64,000 nucleotides of DNA from DALYLB01 sp964468345 (GTDB lineage: Bacteria; Acidobacteriota; Blastocatellia; RBC074). The DNA lies in NCBI GenBank assembly GCA_964468345.1, contig CAYXVZ010000001.1, positions 248,001-312,000 of the forward strand, given 5' to 3'. How positions within the stretch are numbered: the first letter of the stretch is position 1; each line of letters starts with the position of its first letter. Under the pieces are notes generated by a model, which had not been told where the DNA came from, searched no databases, and saw only the letters and a list, made by a program, of their open reading frames with translations. Below are positions 29,256 through 39,000 of this stretch, piece by piece. The position numbers were made by a program, and so were the translations under genes.

Positions 29256-31004
29256 ATGGCCACGGAGAAATTTACGCAAGGACCATCACAGATCGAATCC
29301 CTCGAAAACAAGTCTTCTTCACCCGAAATTGAAAAGATAAAGTCCCGCGGCAGGCGCCGATTTCTGAGAACCGCCGGCGCGGCAATCGCGACGGGCGCGG
29401 TCGGGATTTCATCCACCTCGGATTTTTCCTCCACCACGGCAGCGGCGCAGGGCCTCGGCAATCTGAGCATGGAACAGCGGCGCGGACGCTGCCTGCAGGT
29501 GCGGCAACAGGCGGCAATTTATCAATTCAACCAGCAGGCGCCCGCGCAGCTGTCGAACTTCGACGATGCCACATATGAACGGAAGATCGCCAGCTTCACG
29601 AAAATGCTGCCGCACAACTCGCTCGGCGAAGTCGATCTGAATGCCTATCAGAAATATTTGAATGCGATCGCTACCGGCAATCCCGTCGATTTCGACGCAA
29701 TTCCGCTCGGCGCGACCGGCAAGCTCGTCAATCCGCAAGCAGCCTATGTATATGAGTTGGAGGGGGGAGATTCTCATCAGTTCCGCGTCGTTCCGCCTCC
29801 TGCCTTTCACACGCCCGAAGCGGCGGGCGAGATGGTCGAGTTGTATTGGCGGTCGCTGACTCGCGATATCCCTTTTTCGAGTTACAGGCAGGATCCGACA
29901 ATCGCAGCGGCCGTCAATGACCTGAAGCGCTTCCCAAATTATGCGGACGTCACGATCGAGAATGTGTTCCGCGGAGAATTTCAAGGCGATCGAATCGGGC
30001 CGTACGTTTCGCAGTTTCTTCTGCAACCCTATGTCATAGGCTCCACGCCTGTTCAACAACTTTATCGCGTGCCGATCGCGGGCAACGATCACATGACGTC
30101 TTATCAGTCCTGGCTGGACATTCAGAACGGAAAACCGCCGCAAACGGCCGCCGCCTGGGACTCGACCTTTCGATACATCCGCAATAATCGGGACCTTGCC
30201 GAGTGGGCGCACCGTGATTACAGCTATCAAGGATTTCTCGTTGCGGCGCTGATCCTGCAGTCGTATGGAGGAACCGCGATCGATTCGGCCAACCCGTATC
30301 GAAACTCACCGACACAGGCGGGATTTTCCACCTTCGGCGGGCCGCATGTGCTGGATCTGATCGCGCGCGTGGCAACACAGGCGCTTCATGCGGCGTGGTA
30401 TCAGAAATGGGTCGTCCATCGCAGGCTGCGGCCGGAGGAATTCGCGGGTCGAATTCATAATCATATCGTAGGCGCGGCGCAATATCCGGTCTCGGACCTG
30501 CTGCTCAACTCTCCCGCGCTGACTGCGGTCTTCAACCGGTTCGGCACCTACCTGATGCCGCAGGGATATCCCGAAGGCTGTCCCGCGCATCCCGCCTTCA
30601 CCGGCGGCCACGCAACCATCGCCGGCGCCTGCGTAACGGTGCTCAAGGCCTTTTTCAACGAATCCTTCGTCATCCCGAATCCCGTCATCGCCAGCGAGGA
30701 TGGCACCACGCTGCAGCGCGTCACCGATGTGCAACTGACCGTGGGCGACGAGTTGAACAAACTCGCCGCGAATATCGGCTTCGGCCGCGATGCGGCTGGC
30801 ATTCATTACCGCTCGGATGAAATTCAGGGCCTGCTGCTGGGCGAAGCTGTGGCCATTAGCGTCCTTGAGGACTTCAATGCCACGTATAACGAGCGGTTCA
30901 GAGGATTTTCGCTCACGAAATTCGATGGCACGCAGATCATGATCAACTCAGGTCCCGGGCGATCGCTGCGTTTCACAAGGCCCGCAGGAAATTTAGTCAG
31001 ATAA
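29256..31004 (+). CDS. Vanadium-dependent haloperoxidase, Tat-type signal
   Basis: A 582-residue protein related to algal and bacterial vanadate bromoperoxidases (PAP2 superfamily). After a Tat-like signal (RGRRRFLRTAGAA), the vanadate-site residues align with those of Corallina bromoperoxidase (K398, R406, S483, G484, H485, R545, H551): Lys384, Arg392, Gly450, Gly451, His452, Arg511 and His517. His445 matches His478. The Lys-Arg and Arg-His spacings (8 and 6) are identical. The Ser equivalent is Gly450, in TGGH rather than PSGH. Reaction: oxidation of halide by H2O2, or phosphatase-type chemistry. The ATG has AGGAG upstream. The 3' end is near the convergent BNR-repeat gene. Confidence 0.88.
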   Translation: MATEKFTQGPSQIESLENKSSSPEIEKIKSRGRRRFLRTAGAAIATGAVGISSTSDFSSTTAAAQGLGNLSMEQRRGRCLQVRQQAAIYQFNQQAPAQLSNFDDATYERKIASFTKMLPHNSLGEVDLNAYQKYLNAIATGNPVDFDAIPLGATGKLVNPQAAYVYELEGGDSHQFRVVPPPAFHTPEAAGEMVELYWRSLTRDIPFSSYRQDPTIAAAVNDLKRFPNYADVTIENVFRGEFQGDRIGPYVSQFLLQPYVIGSTPVQQLYRVPIAGNDHMTSYQSWLDIQNGKPPQTAAAWDSTFRYIRNNRDLAEWAHRDYSYQGFLVAALILQSYGGTAIDSANPYRNSPTQAGFSTFGGPHVLDLIARVATQALHAAWYQKWVVHRRLRPEEFAGRIHNHIVGAAQYPVSDLLLNSPALTAVFNRFGTYLMPQGYPEGCPAHPAFTGGHATIAGACVTVLKAFFNESFVIPNPVIASEDGTTLQRVTDVQLTVGDELNKLAANIGFGRDAAGIHYRSDEIQGLLLGEAVAISVLEDFNATYNERFRGFSLTKFDGTQIMINSGPGRSLRFTRPAGNLVR

Positions 31005-31101
31005 GGCCAGCAATCACTGGAAGCCCTGGACTCATGGCCCTGTGGGGAAGCCCCGTGGAACGAGGCTGATTTTCCAACGCGGACGATATCTCGATGCTGG
31101 T

Positions 31102-32130
31102 CTATTTGACCTCCCATCTTGCAATTCGACCTTTCGGGCCTGCGGCCCAGACAACGCCGTTGCGGGATGCCGCAACGGCGTTGTAATTTTCCTGATCCAG
31201 CTTTTCCCAACGCTTTCCATCCGAGGAAAAATCCGATCCTGATGTACCCACTGCGACAGCCCCTCCATTTGCCAGCAGTACGATGCCGGATCGAAAGCCT
31301 GACGGCTTCTCCGTCTCGATGAGATTCCATGTCAGGCCGCCATCGTTCGTTCTCGCAAGATTCTTTTCCGCCAGCGCCGGTTTCTGATAATCGCCTCCGA
31401 CAATGACTCCATTTTTCGCATCCGCGAAAGCCATCGAAAAGATGCCCGCGGAGGGAATACCCGCCAGAATCGGAGTCTCGGCCACGGACCATGATTTTCC
31501 GCCATCCGTCGAGCGAAAAACGCGGGCTTTCGCCGCCCCGCCCGTGCCGATCCAGACGTTGTTCTTGCCCTGCACCGCAATGCAGGTTCCGCTCGCGGCA
31601 AAACCTCCTTCATTCGGCAACGCAGGGGGCATTCCATCCGGAGGCATCGGATTCCATGTCGCACCGCCATCCCGGGTCGTGATAACCAGAAAGCGGCCGT
31701 TAACCGGATCGCTCATTGCAATGCCTCGCTTTGCATCCCAGAATGCCATCGCATCGAAAAAGGCTTCCGGCTGATTGTTCTTGAACTGAAGCTTCCATGT
31801 TTTTCCGCCATCGATCGTTTTGTAAATGCGGGAAGCATCTCCCTTGCCGATGCTCAACAGATAAGCCACGTTCGCATCGAAGGCATTGACATCGCGGAAA
31901 TCCAAGCCCTCCGCCCCCGGAACGGTTCCGGCCTGCCATGTCTTTCCGCCATCCAGCGTCCGCGTGAAACTCCCCTTTGCTCCGCTGGCCCAGGCGATTT
32001 TGTCGCTGACCACGCTCAGGCCGCGTAAATCCGCGGTCGTTCCGCTCGCCTGCCGCACCCATTGCGCATTCGCCTGCACCGCGATCAGGGCCAGAAAGGC
32101 CACGGCCAACAACCTCACTTGCTGTTTCAT
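31102..32130 (-). CDS. Secreted Ycf48/BNR-repeat beta-propeller protein
   Basis: A 342-residue exported protein with a signal peptide (1-22, ending QANAQ). The remainder is built of repeated BNR/sialidase-like strands (TLDGGKTWQ, TIDGGKTWK, TRDGGATWN, STDGGKSW, TNDGGLTWN). This is the pattern of Ycf48-type photosystem assembly factors and many bacterial exported propellers. It has no catalytic residues of sialidase that I can see, so it is probably a binding or assembly protein. AGGAG is 10 bases from the ATG at 32130. It lies convergent with the haloperoxidase gene. Confidence 0.85.
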   Translation of the reverse strand: MKQQVRLLAVAFLALIAVQANAQWVRQASGTTADLRGLSVVSDKIAWASGAKGSFTRTLDGGKTWQAGTVPGAEGLDFRDVNAFDANVAYLLSIGKGDASRIYKTIDGGKTWKLQFKNNQPEAFFDAMAFWDAKRGIAMSDPVNGRFLVITTRDGGATWNPMPPDGMPPALPNEGGFAASGTCIAVQGKNNVWIGTGGAAKARVFRSTDGGKSWSVAETPILAGIPSAGIFSMAFADAKNGVIVGGDYQKPALAEKNLARTNDGGLTWNLIETEKPSGFRSGIVLLANGGAVAVGTSGSDFSSDGKRWEKLDQENYNAVAASRNGVVWAAGPKGRIARWEVK

Positions 32131-32357
32131 GTCTTGAAGCTCCTGAATTGATTTTCGGCACGTGTACCACTCCCGGTTCAGCGAGGTCAACCCGCCCGTC
32201 CGCGCGCTTCACTTTTGCCTCGTTTTCCTTGCTTCCCCGCGAAAACAGATGTAACAAATACAGAGCACTTCTCGTCCTATGCATACGAGAGGTTTTTCAC
32301 AAGACTAAATCGCATTCGCGAACAACAAAGAGAGCAAAATAATCCGGAGTGACCCTT

Positions 32358-33695
32358 ATGAGACGAAGCATCGTCATCGGTTCCATCCTCTGCCTCGGCA
32401 TCGCAAGCCTGTTTTTTGGGCAGGAAAAGAGCAGCGCCAGCGGAAACAAGGCCGCCGTCGTCACGTTCAGCAAGGACGTCGCGCCCATTCTCTATGGCAG
32501 ATGCGCAACCTGCCACCATCAGGGAGAGATGGCGCCGATGTCTCTTGTCAGTTACAAGGATGTAAGGCCCTGGGCGAAGTCGATTCGCGAAAAGGTCGTG
32601 AGCCGCGAAATGCCGCCCTGGTACGCCGATCCGAATCATGGCCAGTGGGCCAATGACCCGAGCCTGACACAACAGGAAATCGATACGATTCGCGCCTGGG
32701 TCGATGGCGGCGCGAAAGAAGGCGACGCAAAGGATCTGCCGCCCGCGCCGAAATTCACGAATACCGGGTGGAAATTCGGAACGCCTGATCTGGTCCTGTC
32801 GATGAGCGAAGACTGCGAGATTCCGGCTGACGGCACGGTGCCGTACAAGTATTACGCAGTCCCGACCAATTTCACCGAAGACAAATACATTCAATTCGCC
32901 GAGATCAAGCGCGGCGATCCCAGCCTGGTGCATCACGTGATCATCAGCGTTCGCGAACCGGATCAGGGACCGCCCCTGCCCGCGGGCGAAATCAAGTTCA
33001 ATCGGCAGCAAGTCAATCCCGAAGATCCGCAGCAGGCACGGCAACAGCAGCGTCGCGGAAACAATCCCGACGGCATGCTCGTCGGATGGGCGCCCGGCAT
33101 GAGTCCGCTGACGCTCAAGCCGGGGACCGCGAAACTGGTCAAAAAGGGCTCCACGCTGATCTTTCAAATGCATTACACGACGAATGGCGTGCCTGGGAAA
33201 GACCGCACCGGCGTCGGCCTGTGGTTCGCGAAAGAGACGCCCGAGAAACGCATCATCACCAAGGGCATCACCGTCGATCCGCGAAAGCTCGTGATACCGC
33301 CGGGCGACCCGAATTTCGAGTCGCGGTCGTCCCAAACCTTCACCGAAGACGTGCATGTCCACATGTTCATGCCGCATATGCACGTTCGCGGAAAAGATTT
33401 CGAATACAAACTGGTCTATCCCGACGGAAAGGAAAAAGTCCTGCTGCGCGTGCCGAAGTACGATTTCAATTGGCAAATCACGTATTTCACACAACAACCG
33501 ATCACCGTCCCCAAGGGAAGCCGCATCGACTGCGTGGCGCATCACGATAATTCGATCGGCAATAAATTCAACCCCGACCCGGGCATCACCGTACGCTGGG
33601 GCGATCAGACCTGGGAAGAAATGATGATCGGCTGGATCGATTACACGATCGACAATCAGAACCTGCGCGTTCCGCAGACGGCATCGAACAAATAG
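32358..33695 (+). CDS. Cytochrome c / PHM-like copper monooxygenase fusion
   Basis: A 445-residue exported protein. Residues 1 to about 25 are a signal peptide. A mono-haem cytochrome c domain has CATCHH (Cys 49, 52; His 53). The C-terminal part matches the copper type II ascorbate-dependent monooxygenase (PHM-like) core. Candidate copper ligands are His192-His193 (LVHHVI), His272 (QMHYTT), His340 and His342 (PHMHVRG), and a Met at 422 or 423 (WEEMMIG). The family hydroxylates C-H bonds using two separate copper centres and an electron donor; here the haem domain could deliver electrons. The ATG at 32358 has CGGAG upstream; the track's GTG at 32349 overlaps that site. Confidence 0.85.
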   Translation: MRRSIVIGSILCLGIASLFFGQEKSSASGNKAAVVTFSKDVAPILYGRCATCHHQGEMAPMSLVSYKDVRPWAKSIREKVVSREMPPWYADPNHGQWANDPSLTQQEIDTIRAWVDGGAKEGDAKDLPPAPKFTNTGWKFGTPDLVLSMSEDCEIPADGTVPYKYYAVPTNFTEDKYIQFAEIKRGDPSLVHHVIISVREPDQGPPLPAGEIKFNRQQVNPEDPQQARQQQRRGNNPDGMLVGWAPGMSPLTLKPGTAKLVKKGSTLIFQMHYTTNGVPGKDRTGVGLWFAKETPEKRIITKGITVDPRKLVIPPGDPNFESRSSQTFTEDVHVHMFMPHMHVRGKDFEYKLVYPDGKEKVLLRVPKYDFNWQITYFTQQPITVPKGSRIDCVAHHDNSIGNKFNPDPGITVRWGDQTWEEMMIGWIDYTIDNQNLRVPQTASNK

Positions 33696-33728
33696 TCCTC
33701 CGTCAAGAGACCATCAATAAGCACCAGC

Positions 33729-33784
33729 GAGCGGTAGCAGGCGGGCCGATTCGATCGAATCGGCCCGGTTACCGCTCGATTTTT
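33729..33784 (+). terminator. Intrinsic terminator with a 26-bp internal palindrome
   Basis: An outer 8-bp stem (33729-33736 with 33770-33777) encloses a perfect 26-bp palindrome (33742-33767, core TTCGATCGAA). A GATTTTT run follows. It lies 34 bp after the copper monooxygenase stop and just before the next gene's start, so it terminates the upstream transcript. Confidence 0.8.
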
Positions 33785-33802
33785 ATGAAGAGGAATCCAT
33801 CC

Positions 33803-34729
33803 ATGCATCGCAATCTTTTTATCCTGGGAATACTGATTCTGCTGAGCGCCGGCGCGGCGGCGCAGGACAAACTGGCCGGACGTTGGGAAGGAACCGTGCA
33901 ATCGATGCAGGGCGAACGGCCCTCGACGGTGATTTTCAAGAAAGACGGCGAGGTCTACACGGGCCGCACCACCGGCCTGCGGCCGGGAATGGAAATCCAG
34001 TTGAAAGAGGTTCGCATCGATGGAAACAAGGTCACGGCCCGCGCGGATGTCGAAACGCCGCAGGCCGCCGTGACGATCAATTACAGCTTCACGCTGGATG
34101 GCGAAACGATGAAAGGCCAGGGAGCCCTCGAATTCGGCGGCAATCCCTTCACTTTCGATATCAGTCTCAAGCGAACCAGCGGCAACACGGACGGGCCCTT
34201 GAACGCCGAGCCCGCGGCGCAGGCTTCATCGCAGGGCGGCGGACAGCGGCAACGCGTCGAAGTGGCGCAGCCGCAGCAAAAGCAGTCGATCGATTATTTC
34301 GTGGGCCAGTGGAGTTATAAGTACATCGGCCGCGAAAGCGCGCTTGGCCCCGCCCCGCGCGATTGCACGATCAATTTCACGAAACGTCCCGACGGCAAAT
34401 CCGTCGAAGGCGCCGTGACCTGCAAGCACGACGGCGGAACGTTGACTGGTATCACAACCATCGTCTGGGATGAATCGGCCCGTTCCTTGAGCTTTACGGA
34501 AAAGCTCGGCAATGGCGTTACATTGACGAGCAAGGGCGATTGGAGCAGTCCGATCGCGATTCGCTTTGTGGCCGATCCGGTCAAGGCCAAGGGACAGTCG
34601 TTGCAGCTTCGCCGCGCGATCTCGATTATCGCGGCGCATTCTTTCACCGTAACGGAAGAAATATCCGAAGACGGCAGCCCCTTCGTTCGCCTGGGCAGCG
34701 CCGTCTATGCGAAATCCATTTCGAAGTAG
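33803..34729 (+). CDS. Secreted hypothetical protein of two similar beta-rich domains
   Basis: A 308-residue exported protein with a signal peptide (ILILLSAGAAAQ). Two beta-rich domains, one at about residues 25-120 (LAGRWEGTVQSMQGERPSTVIFKK) and one at about 160-300 (FVGQWSYKYIGRE), are joined by a Gln/Gly-rich linker (AAQASSQGGGQRQ). Each starts with a lipocalin-like G-x-W motif, but I cannot assign a family or ligand with confidence. The ATG at 33803 follows AGAGGA, which favours it over the ATG at 33785. Confidence 0.7.
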   Translation: MHRNLFILGILILLSAGAAAQDKLAGRWEGTVQSMQGERPSTVIFKKDGEVYTGRTTGLRPGMEIQLKEVRIDGNKVTARADVETPQAAVTINYSFTLDGETMKGQGALEFGGNPFTFDISLKRTSGNTDGPLNAEPAAQASSQGGGQRQRVEVAQPQQKQSIDYFVGQWSYKYIGRESALGPAPRDCTINFTKRPDGKSVEGAVTCKHDGGTLTGITTIVWDESARSLSFTEKLGNGVTLTSKGDWSSPIAIRFVADPVKAKGQSLQLRRAISIIAAHSFTVTEEISEDGSPFVRLGSAVYAKSISK

Positions 34730-34769
34730 ATGCAGTGACTCGCGCGTGCGCAGGACTCTTTAAAGCCCC

Positions 34770-35999
34770 ATGAAACTATTCAATTGCCACTTTCGATTCC
34801 ACATCTCCGCGACCTGTCTTTTGATCCTGTCCGTGCTCGCAGGCTCTTGCGCCCAAAAGGCCGCTGAAAGCGCGGCTGATATGAAAGCCGCCACGAAAGC
34901 CAAACCTAAAGTCCGCCTGCTGCCGGTTGAAAAGCAGGAACAGCGGCGCACGGTCGAAGCGGTCGGATCGCTCTTCGCACTCGATGAAGTGGTGGTGAGT
35001 TCCGAAGCCGAAGGCCGCGTCGAGCAGGTCCTGGTGGATGTCGGCGATCGCGTGAGCAAGGGGCAAATCCTGGCTCGCATTTCTCCTGTCGAGTTGCAAT
35101 TGACCGTCGAGCAGCAGCAGGCCGCACTGCGGCAGGCGCGCGCGCGCCTGGGCCTCAGCGAAGAACAGGGGGAATTGCGCGATATTCGCGAAGCAGCCGA
35201 AGTGAAAAAAGCCGCCGCCGATCTGGCCGATGCCGAACAGCGATTCAAGCGCGCCGGTTCGTTGCTTGAAACCGGCGTGATCCCGCGCCAGCAATACGAC
35301 GAAGCCGAGGCCCGATTCAAGGCCGCGCGCGCAACCTATGATCTGGCGGCGCAACAGATCGAAAACCTTCGCGCCTCGATGCAACAGACCCAGGCCACGC
35401 TCAACCTGGCGAATAAACGCCTGCGCGACACCGCCATCCGAGCTCCCTTCGCAGGTCATATCAAATCGCGCGAAGTCACGCTGGGACAATATCTGAAAGT
35501 GCAGGCGCCGGTCGCAACAGTTGTCAATATCGATCCGCTGCGCGTGCGTTTGAATGTCCCGGAGAAAATGTCCCCCTGGGTGCGGATCGGACGCGAAATT
35601 CGCCTTTCGCTCGAAGCCTTCCCCGGCCGCGAGTTTTCCGGCCGTATCACACGCATCAATCCGGCCGTGGATGAAAAGACGCGCACCTTTGAAATCGAGG
35701 GCCTGGTTGCCAATCCGAAAGGCGAACTGAAACCCGGCTCTTTCGTGAAATCCATCATTCAATCCGACAAGGTCGATTCGGTCCTGACAATTCCCTATAG
35801 CGCAGCGGCGTATCTGTTCGGCACTTATAAGGTCTTTCTGATCGACGGCGGCAAGGTCAAGGAACGCGAAGTCAAACTCGGCGACCGCATCGGCGATCGC
35901 GTCGAAATCATCGAGGGACTCAACGCCACGGACAAGATCGCGATCGCCGAGGGCACGGTTACGTTGAAAGAGGGATTGGAAATCGAGGTGATTAATTAG
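34770..35999 (+). CDS. RND efflux periplasmic adaptor (membrane fusion protein)
   Basis: A 409-residue HlyD/AcrA-family lipoprotein (lipobox Cys27 in LAGSC). Domain order: barrel-sandwich hybrid first half (EAEGRVEQVLVDVGDRVSKGQ), an alpha-hairpin (about residues 110-215, rich in Ala, Gln and Arg), second lipoyl half (IRAPFAGHIKSREVTLGQYL), then beta-barrel and membrane-proximal parts. It bridges an RND pump and an outer-membrane factor. The RND pump gene follows after 59 bp. No TolC-like gene is in the window, so the outer-membrane partner must be elsewhere. Confidence 0.92.
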   Translation: MKLFNCHFRFHISATCLLILSVLAGSCAQKAAESAADMKAATKAKPKVRLLPVEKQEQRRTVEAVGSLFALDEVVVSSEAEGRVEQVLVDVGDRVSKGQILARISPVELQLTVEQQQAALRQARARLGLSEEQGELRDIREAAEVKKAAADLADAEQRFKRAGSLLETGVIPRQQYDEAEARFKAARATYDLAAQQIENLRASMQQTQATLNLANKRLRDTAIRAPFAGHIKSREVTLGQYLKVQAPVATVVNIDPLRVRLNVPEKMSPWVRIGREIRLSLEAFPGREFSGRITRINPAVDEKTRTFEIEGLVANPKGELKPGSFVKSIIQSDKVDSVLTIPYSAAAYLFGTYKVFLIDGGKVKEREVKLGDRIGDRVEIIEGLNATDKIAIAEGTVTLKEGLEIEVIN

Positions 36000-36000
36000 T

Positions 36001-36045
36001 TATAGGTCCAATAGGATCTATAAGACCTATAGGTCCTATAAGTCT
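36001..36045. repeat. Five degenerate 9-bp tandem units between adaptor and pump genes
   Basis: The 9-base units TATAGGTCC, AATAGGATC, TATAAGACC, TATAGGTCC and TATAAGTCT follow one another without gaps directly behind the adaptor stop codon. They lie in the gap before the pump start codon at 36059. No strong ribosome-binding site is visible for the pump, so the tract might affect translation. Confidence 0.65.
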
Positions 36046-36058
36046 CATCTGAAAAGCC

Positions 36059-39000
36059 ATGACAATCGCCGAAGTCTGTGTAAAACGCCCCGTCTTTGCC
36101 GTGATGTTAATCGGCTTTCTGGTTGTGTTGGGCATCTTTTCGTTCCGCGACCTGGGAGTGGACCTGTTTCCCAAGGCCGACCCGGCAACGGTTTTTGTCA
36201 GCGTCCGCCTGCCCGGCGCAACGCCCGAGGAAATGACGACGCAGGTCGTGCTGCCAATTGAGGAAGCGCTCTCCACCATCAGCGGCATCGATGAATTACG
36301 CGCGCGAATCGTCGAGGGAACCGCAACGGTGACGGTGCAGTTCGTTCTCGAACGCGACATCGAAGACGCGGCGCAGGACGTGCGCGAAAAGGTCGCGGGC
36401 GCGACGCGCCAATTGCCGCCGAACATCCTGCCGCCCGTCATTCAAAAAGCCGATCCCGACTCTGAGCCGGTGATGACCGTTGCCGTGGCCAGCGAACGGT
36501 CGCTGCGCGAAACCACGGAGATCGCCGATAAGCAGATTCGGCGGATTCTCGAAACCGTGGACGGCGTCGGCGAAGTCTCGATGAGCGGCGGACGCGACCG
36601 GCAGATTCGCATCTATATCGATGCCGAAAAACTCTCCGCATACGGCATCACGATCAATGAAGTCGAAAGCGCCATTCGAAACGAAAACGTCGAAGCCCCG
36701 GGGGGCCGCATCATCCGCGGCGATAGTGAAATCGGCGTTCGCACCATGGGCCGCATCGACGCGTCGTCGCAGTTCAGCGACATCATCGTCAAGAATCTCG
36801 CGGGCTCCCCGATTCGGCTGCGAGACATCGGCAAGGTGGAGGACGACATCGCCGAAGCCCGCACCTTCGCCTCGATCGATCGCAAACCCGCTATCCTGAT
36901 GGATATTCGGCGGCAATCGGGCACGAATACGGTCAAGATCATCGACGCGATTCGCGCCAAACTGCAGAGCATCCAAAAAGAACTTCCGCCCGGATTCACG
37001 CTCCGCATCACGCGGGATCAGTCCGTGTTCATTCGCGCTTCGATCGAATCGTTGATGGAGCACCTGCTTCTGGGAAGTCTCCTCGCCAGCCTGATCGTAT
37101 GGGTTTTCATACGCAACCTGCGCTCGGTCTTCATCGCGGCAATCGCCATTCCGACCTCGATCATCGCGACTTTCACGCTGATGAAGGCGCTCGATTTCAC
37201 GCTCAACAACATGACGCTGCTGGCCTTGACGCTGGCCGTTGGCATCGTGATCGACGATGCCATCGTCGTGCTCGAAAACATTTATCGTTTCGTTGAGGAA
37301 AAGGGCTACGATCCCTTCCGGGCGGCGATTGAAGGAACAAAGGAGATCGCGCTGGCCGTGATGGCCACGACGCTTTCGCTGGTCATCATCTTCGTTCCGA
37401 TCGCCTTTATGACCGGCTATGCGCGCCGCTACGTTTATCAATTTGGCTGGACGATGGCCTTCTCGATTATCGTATCGATGCTCGTGTCCTTCACGCTGAC
37501 GCCGATGCTCAGCGCGCGGTTGCTGAAACGAAAAGATGAAGAGGGACGGGAAGAGGACAAAGAGACAAGGAGACAAGGAGACAAGGAGACAGCGGGAGAA
37601 TCCGCAATCCGCAATCCGCAATCCGCAATTCCCGGGCATCACGCATCGAAAGAATCCCGTTTATTTTTGTGGATCGATCGCGCTTATGGCTGGATGCTGA
37701 ACTGGTCGCTGCGGCATCGGATTCTATTCACTTTGCTCTGCCTTGCTGTTTTTGCAACGACCTTTCCCCTGTCGAATATGATCGGACGGGATTGGATTCC
37801 GCCGGACGATCAGAGCGAATTGATGGTTTCCCTGGATCTGCCGGAAGGTTCATCGATCAAGGTCACGGCCGATCGTATCGAAGAACTGGCCGAGCGAATG
37901 ACAAAGGAAATCGATGGCGTGGAGTTCGTCGTGCCGCAGGTGCCGCCTGAAGGGCGCATGAATCACTCGCACGTTTACATCAAACTCACGGATGCTTCAA
38001 AGCGAAAGAAAACCAACATCGATATCGCGGGCGAAATACGCAAGCTGATGTCGCAATATAAAAACATGCGCTTCCGCGTCAACATCCCGTCCGCATTGGG
38101 CGGTGGCGGCGAAGCGACCTTTTATCCCATTCGCGCCAACCTGCTGGGGCAGGATTTCAATCAGGTGGTGGAACTGGCCAAGCTTTGCACGGAGGAAATG
38201 AAAAAACAGCCGGGCCTGGTCGATGTCGAACCCGGCTTGAACCTGAATCTGCCGGAATATCAGGTGAAGGTCGATCGGCAAAAAGCATCCGATCTCGGCG
38301 TCCGCGTAGCGGATGTCGCGCGCGCGGTTCGTCTGATGTTTTCGGGCGACGACGAGATTTCGAGCTACAAGGAAGGCGACGAGCGGTATCTGGTCACGAT
38401 GCAGTTATTGCCCGAGCAGCGCAACAATCCCGAAATGCTTGCGCGGTTGATGGTGCCTTCCGCCAAACTGGGCCAAACGCGCCTGGATAATCTCGCTGAT
38501 ATCAGCCGGGGCACGGGCCCGGCCCGCATCGAACGGCTCAATCGACAGTTTCAAGTCGGCTTGAATTCCAATCTCAAACCGGGCGTTTCGCTCGACGAAG
38601 GCGCCCGCCAGACGACCGAGGCAATCAGTCATGTCGCCCTGCCGGAAGGGTATCAGTTCCGCTTTTTCGGCCAGGTCAAGGTGCTGGAAGAAACCACGGC
38701 GAATCTGATCATCACCTTTCTGCTGGCATCCATCTTTATGTACATGGTGTTGGCTGCACAATTCGAGAGCCTGCTCTATCCGATGATCATCATGTTCAGC
38801 CTGCCGTTGTCTGTCCCCTTCGCTCTGTTCTCCCTCTGGTCGACCGGCCGCACGCTGAATTTATGGAGCGCGCTCGGAATGCTGCTTCTGCTTGGCATCG
38901 TCAAGAAAAACGCAATCCTGCAGATTGACTATACCAACCAACTTCGCCGGGAGGGAGTGCCACTGCAGGAGGCAATTGTCCGCGCGAATCACGTGCGCCT

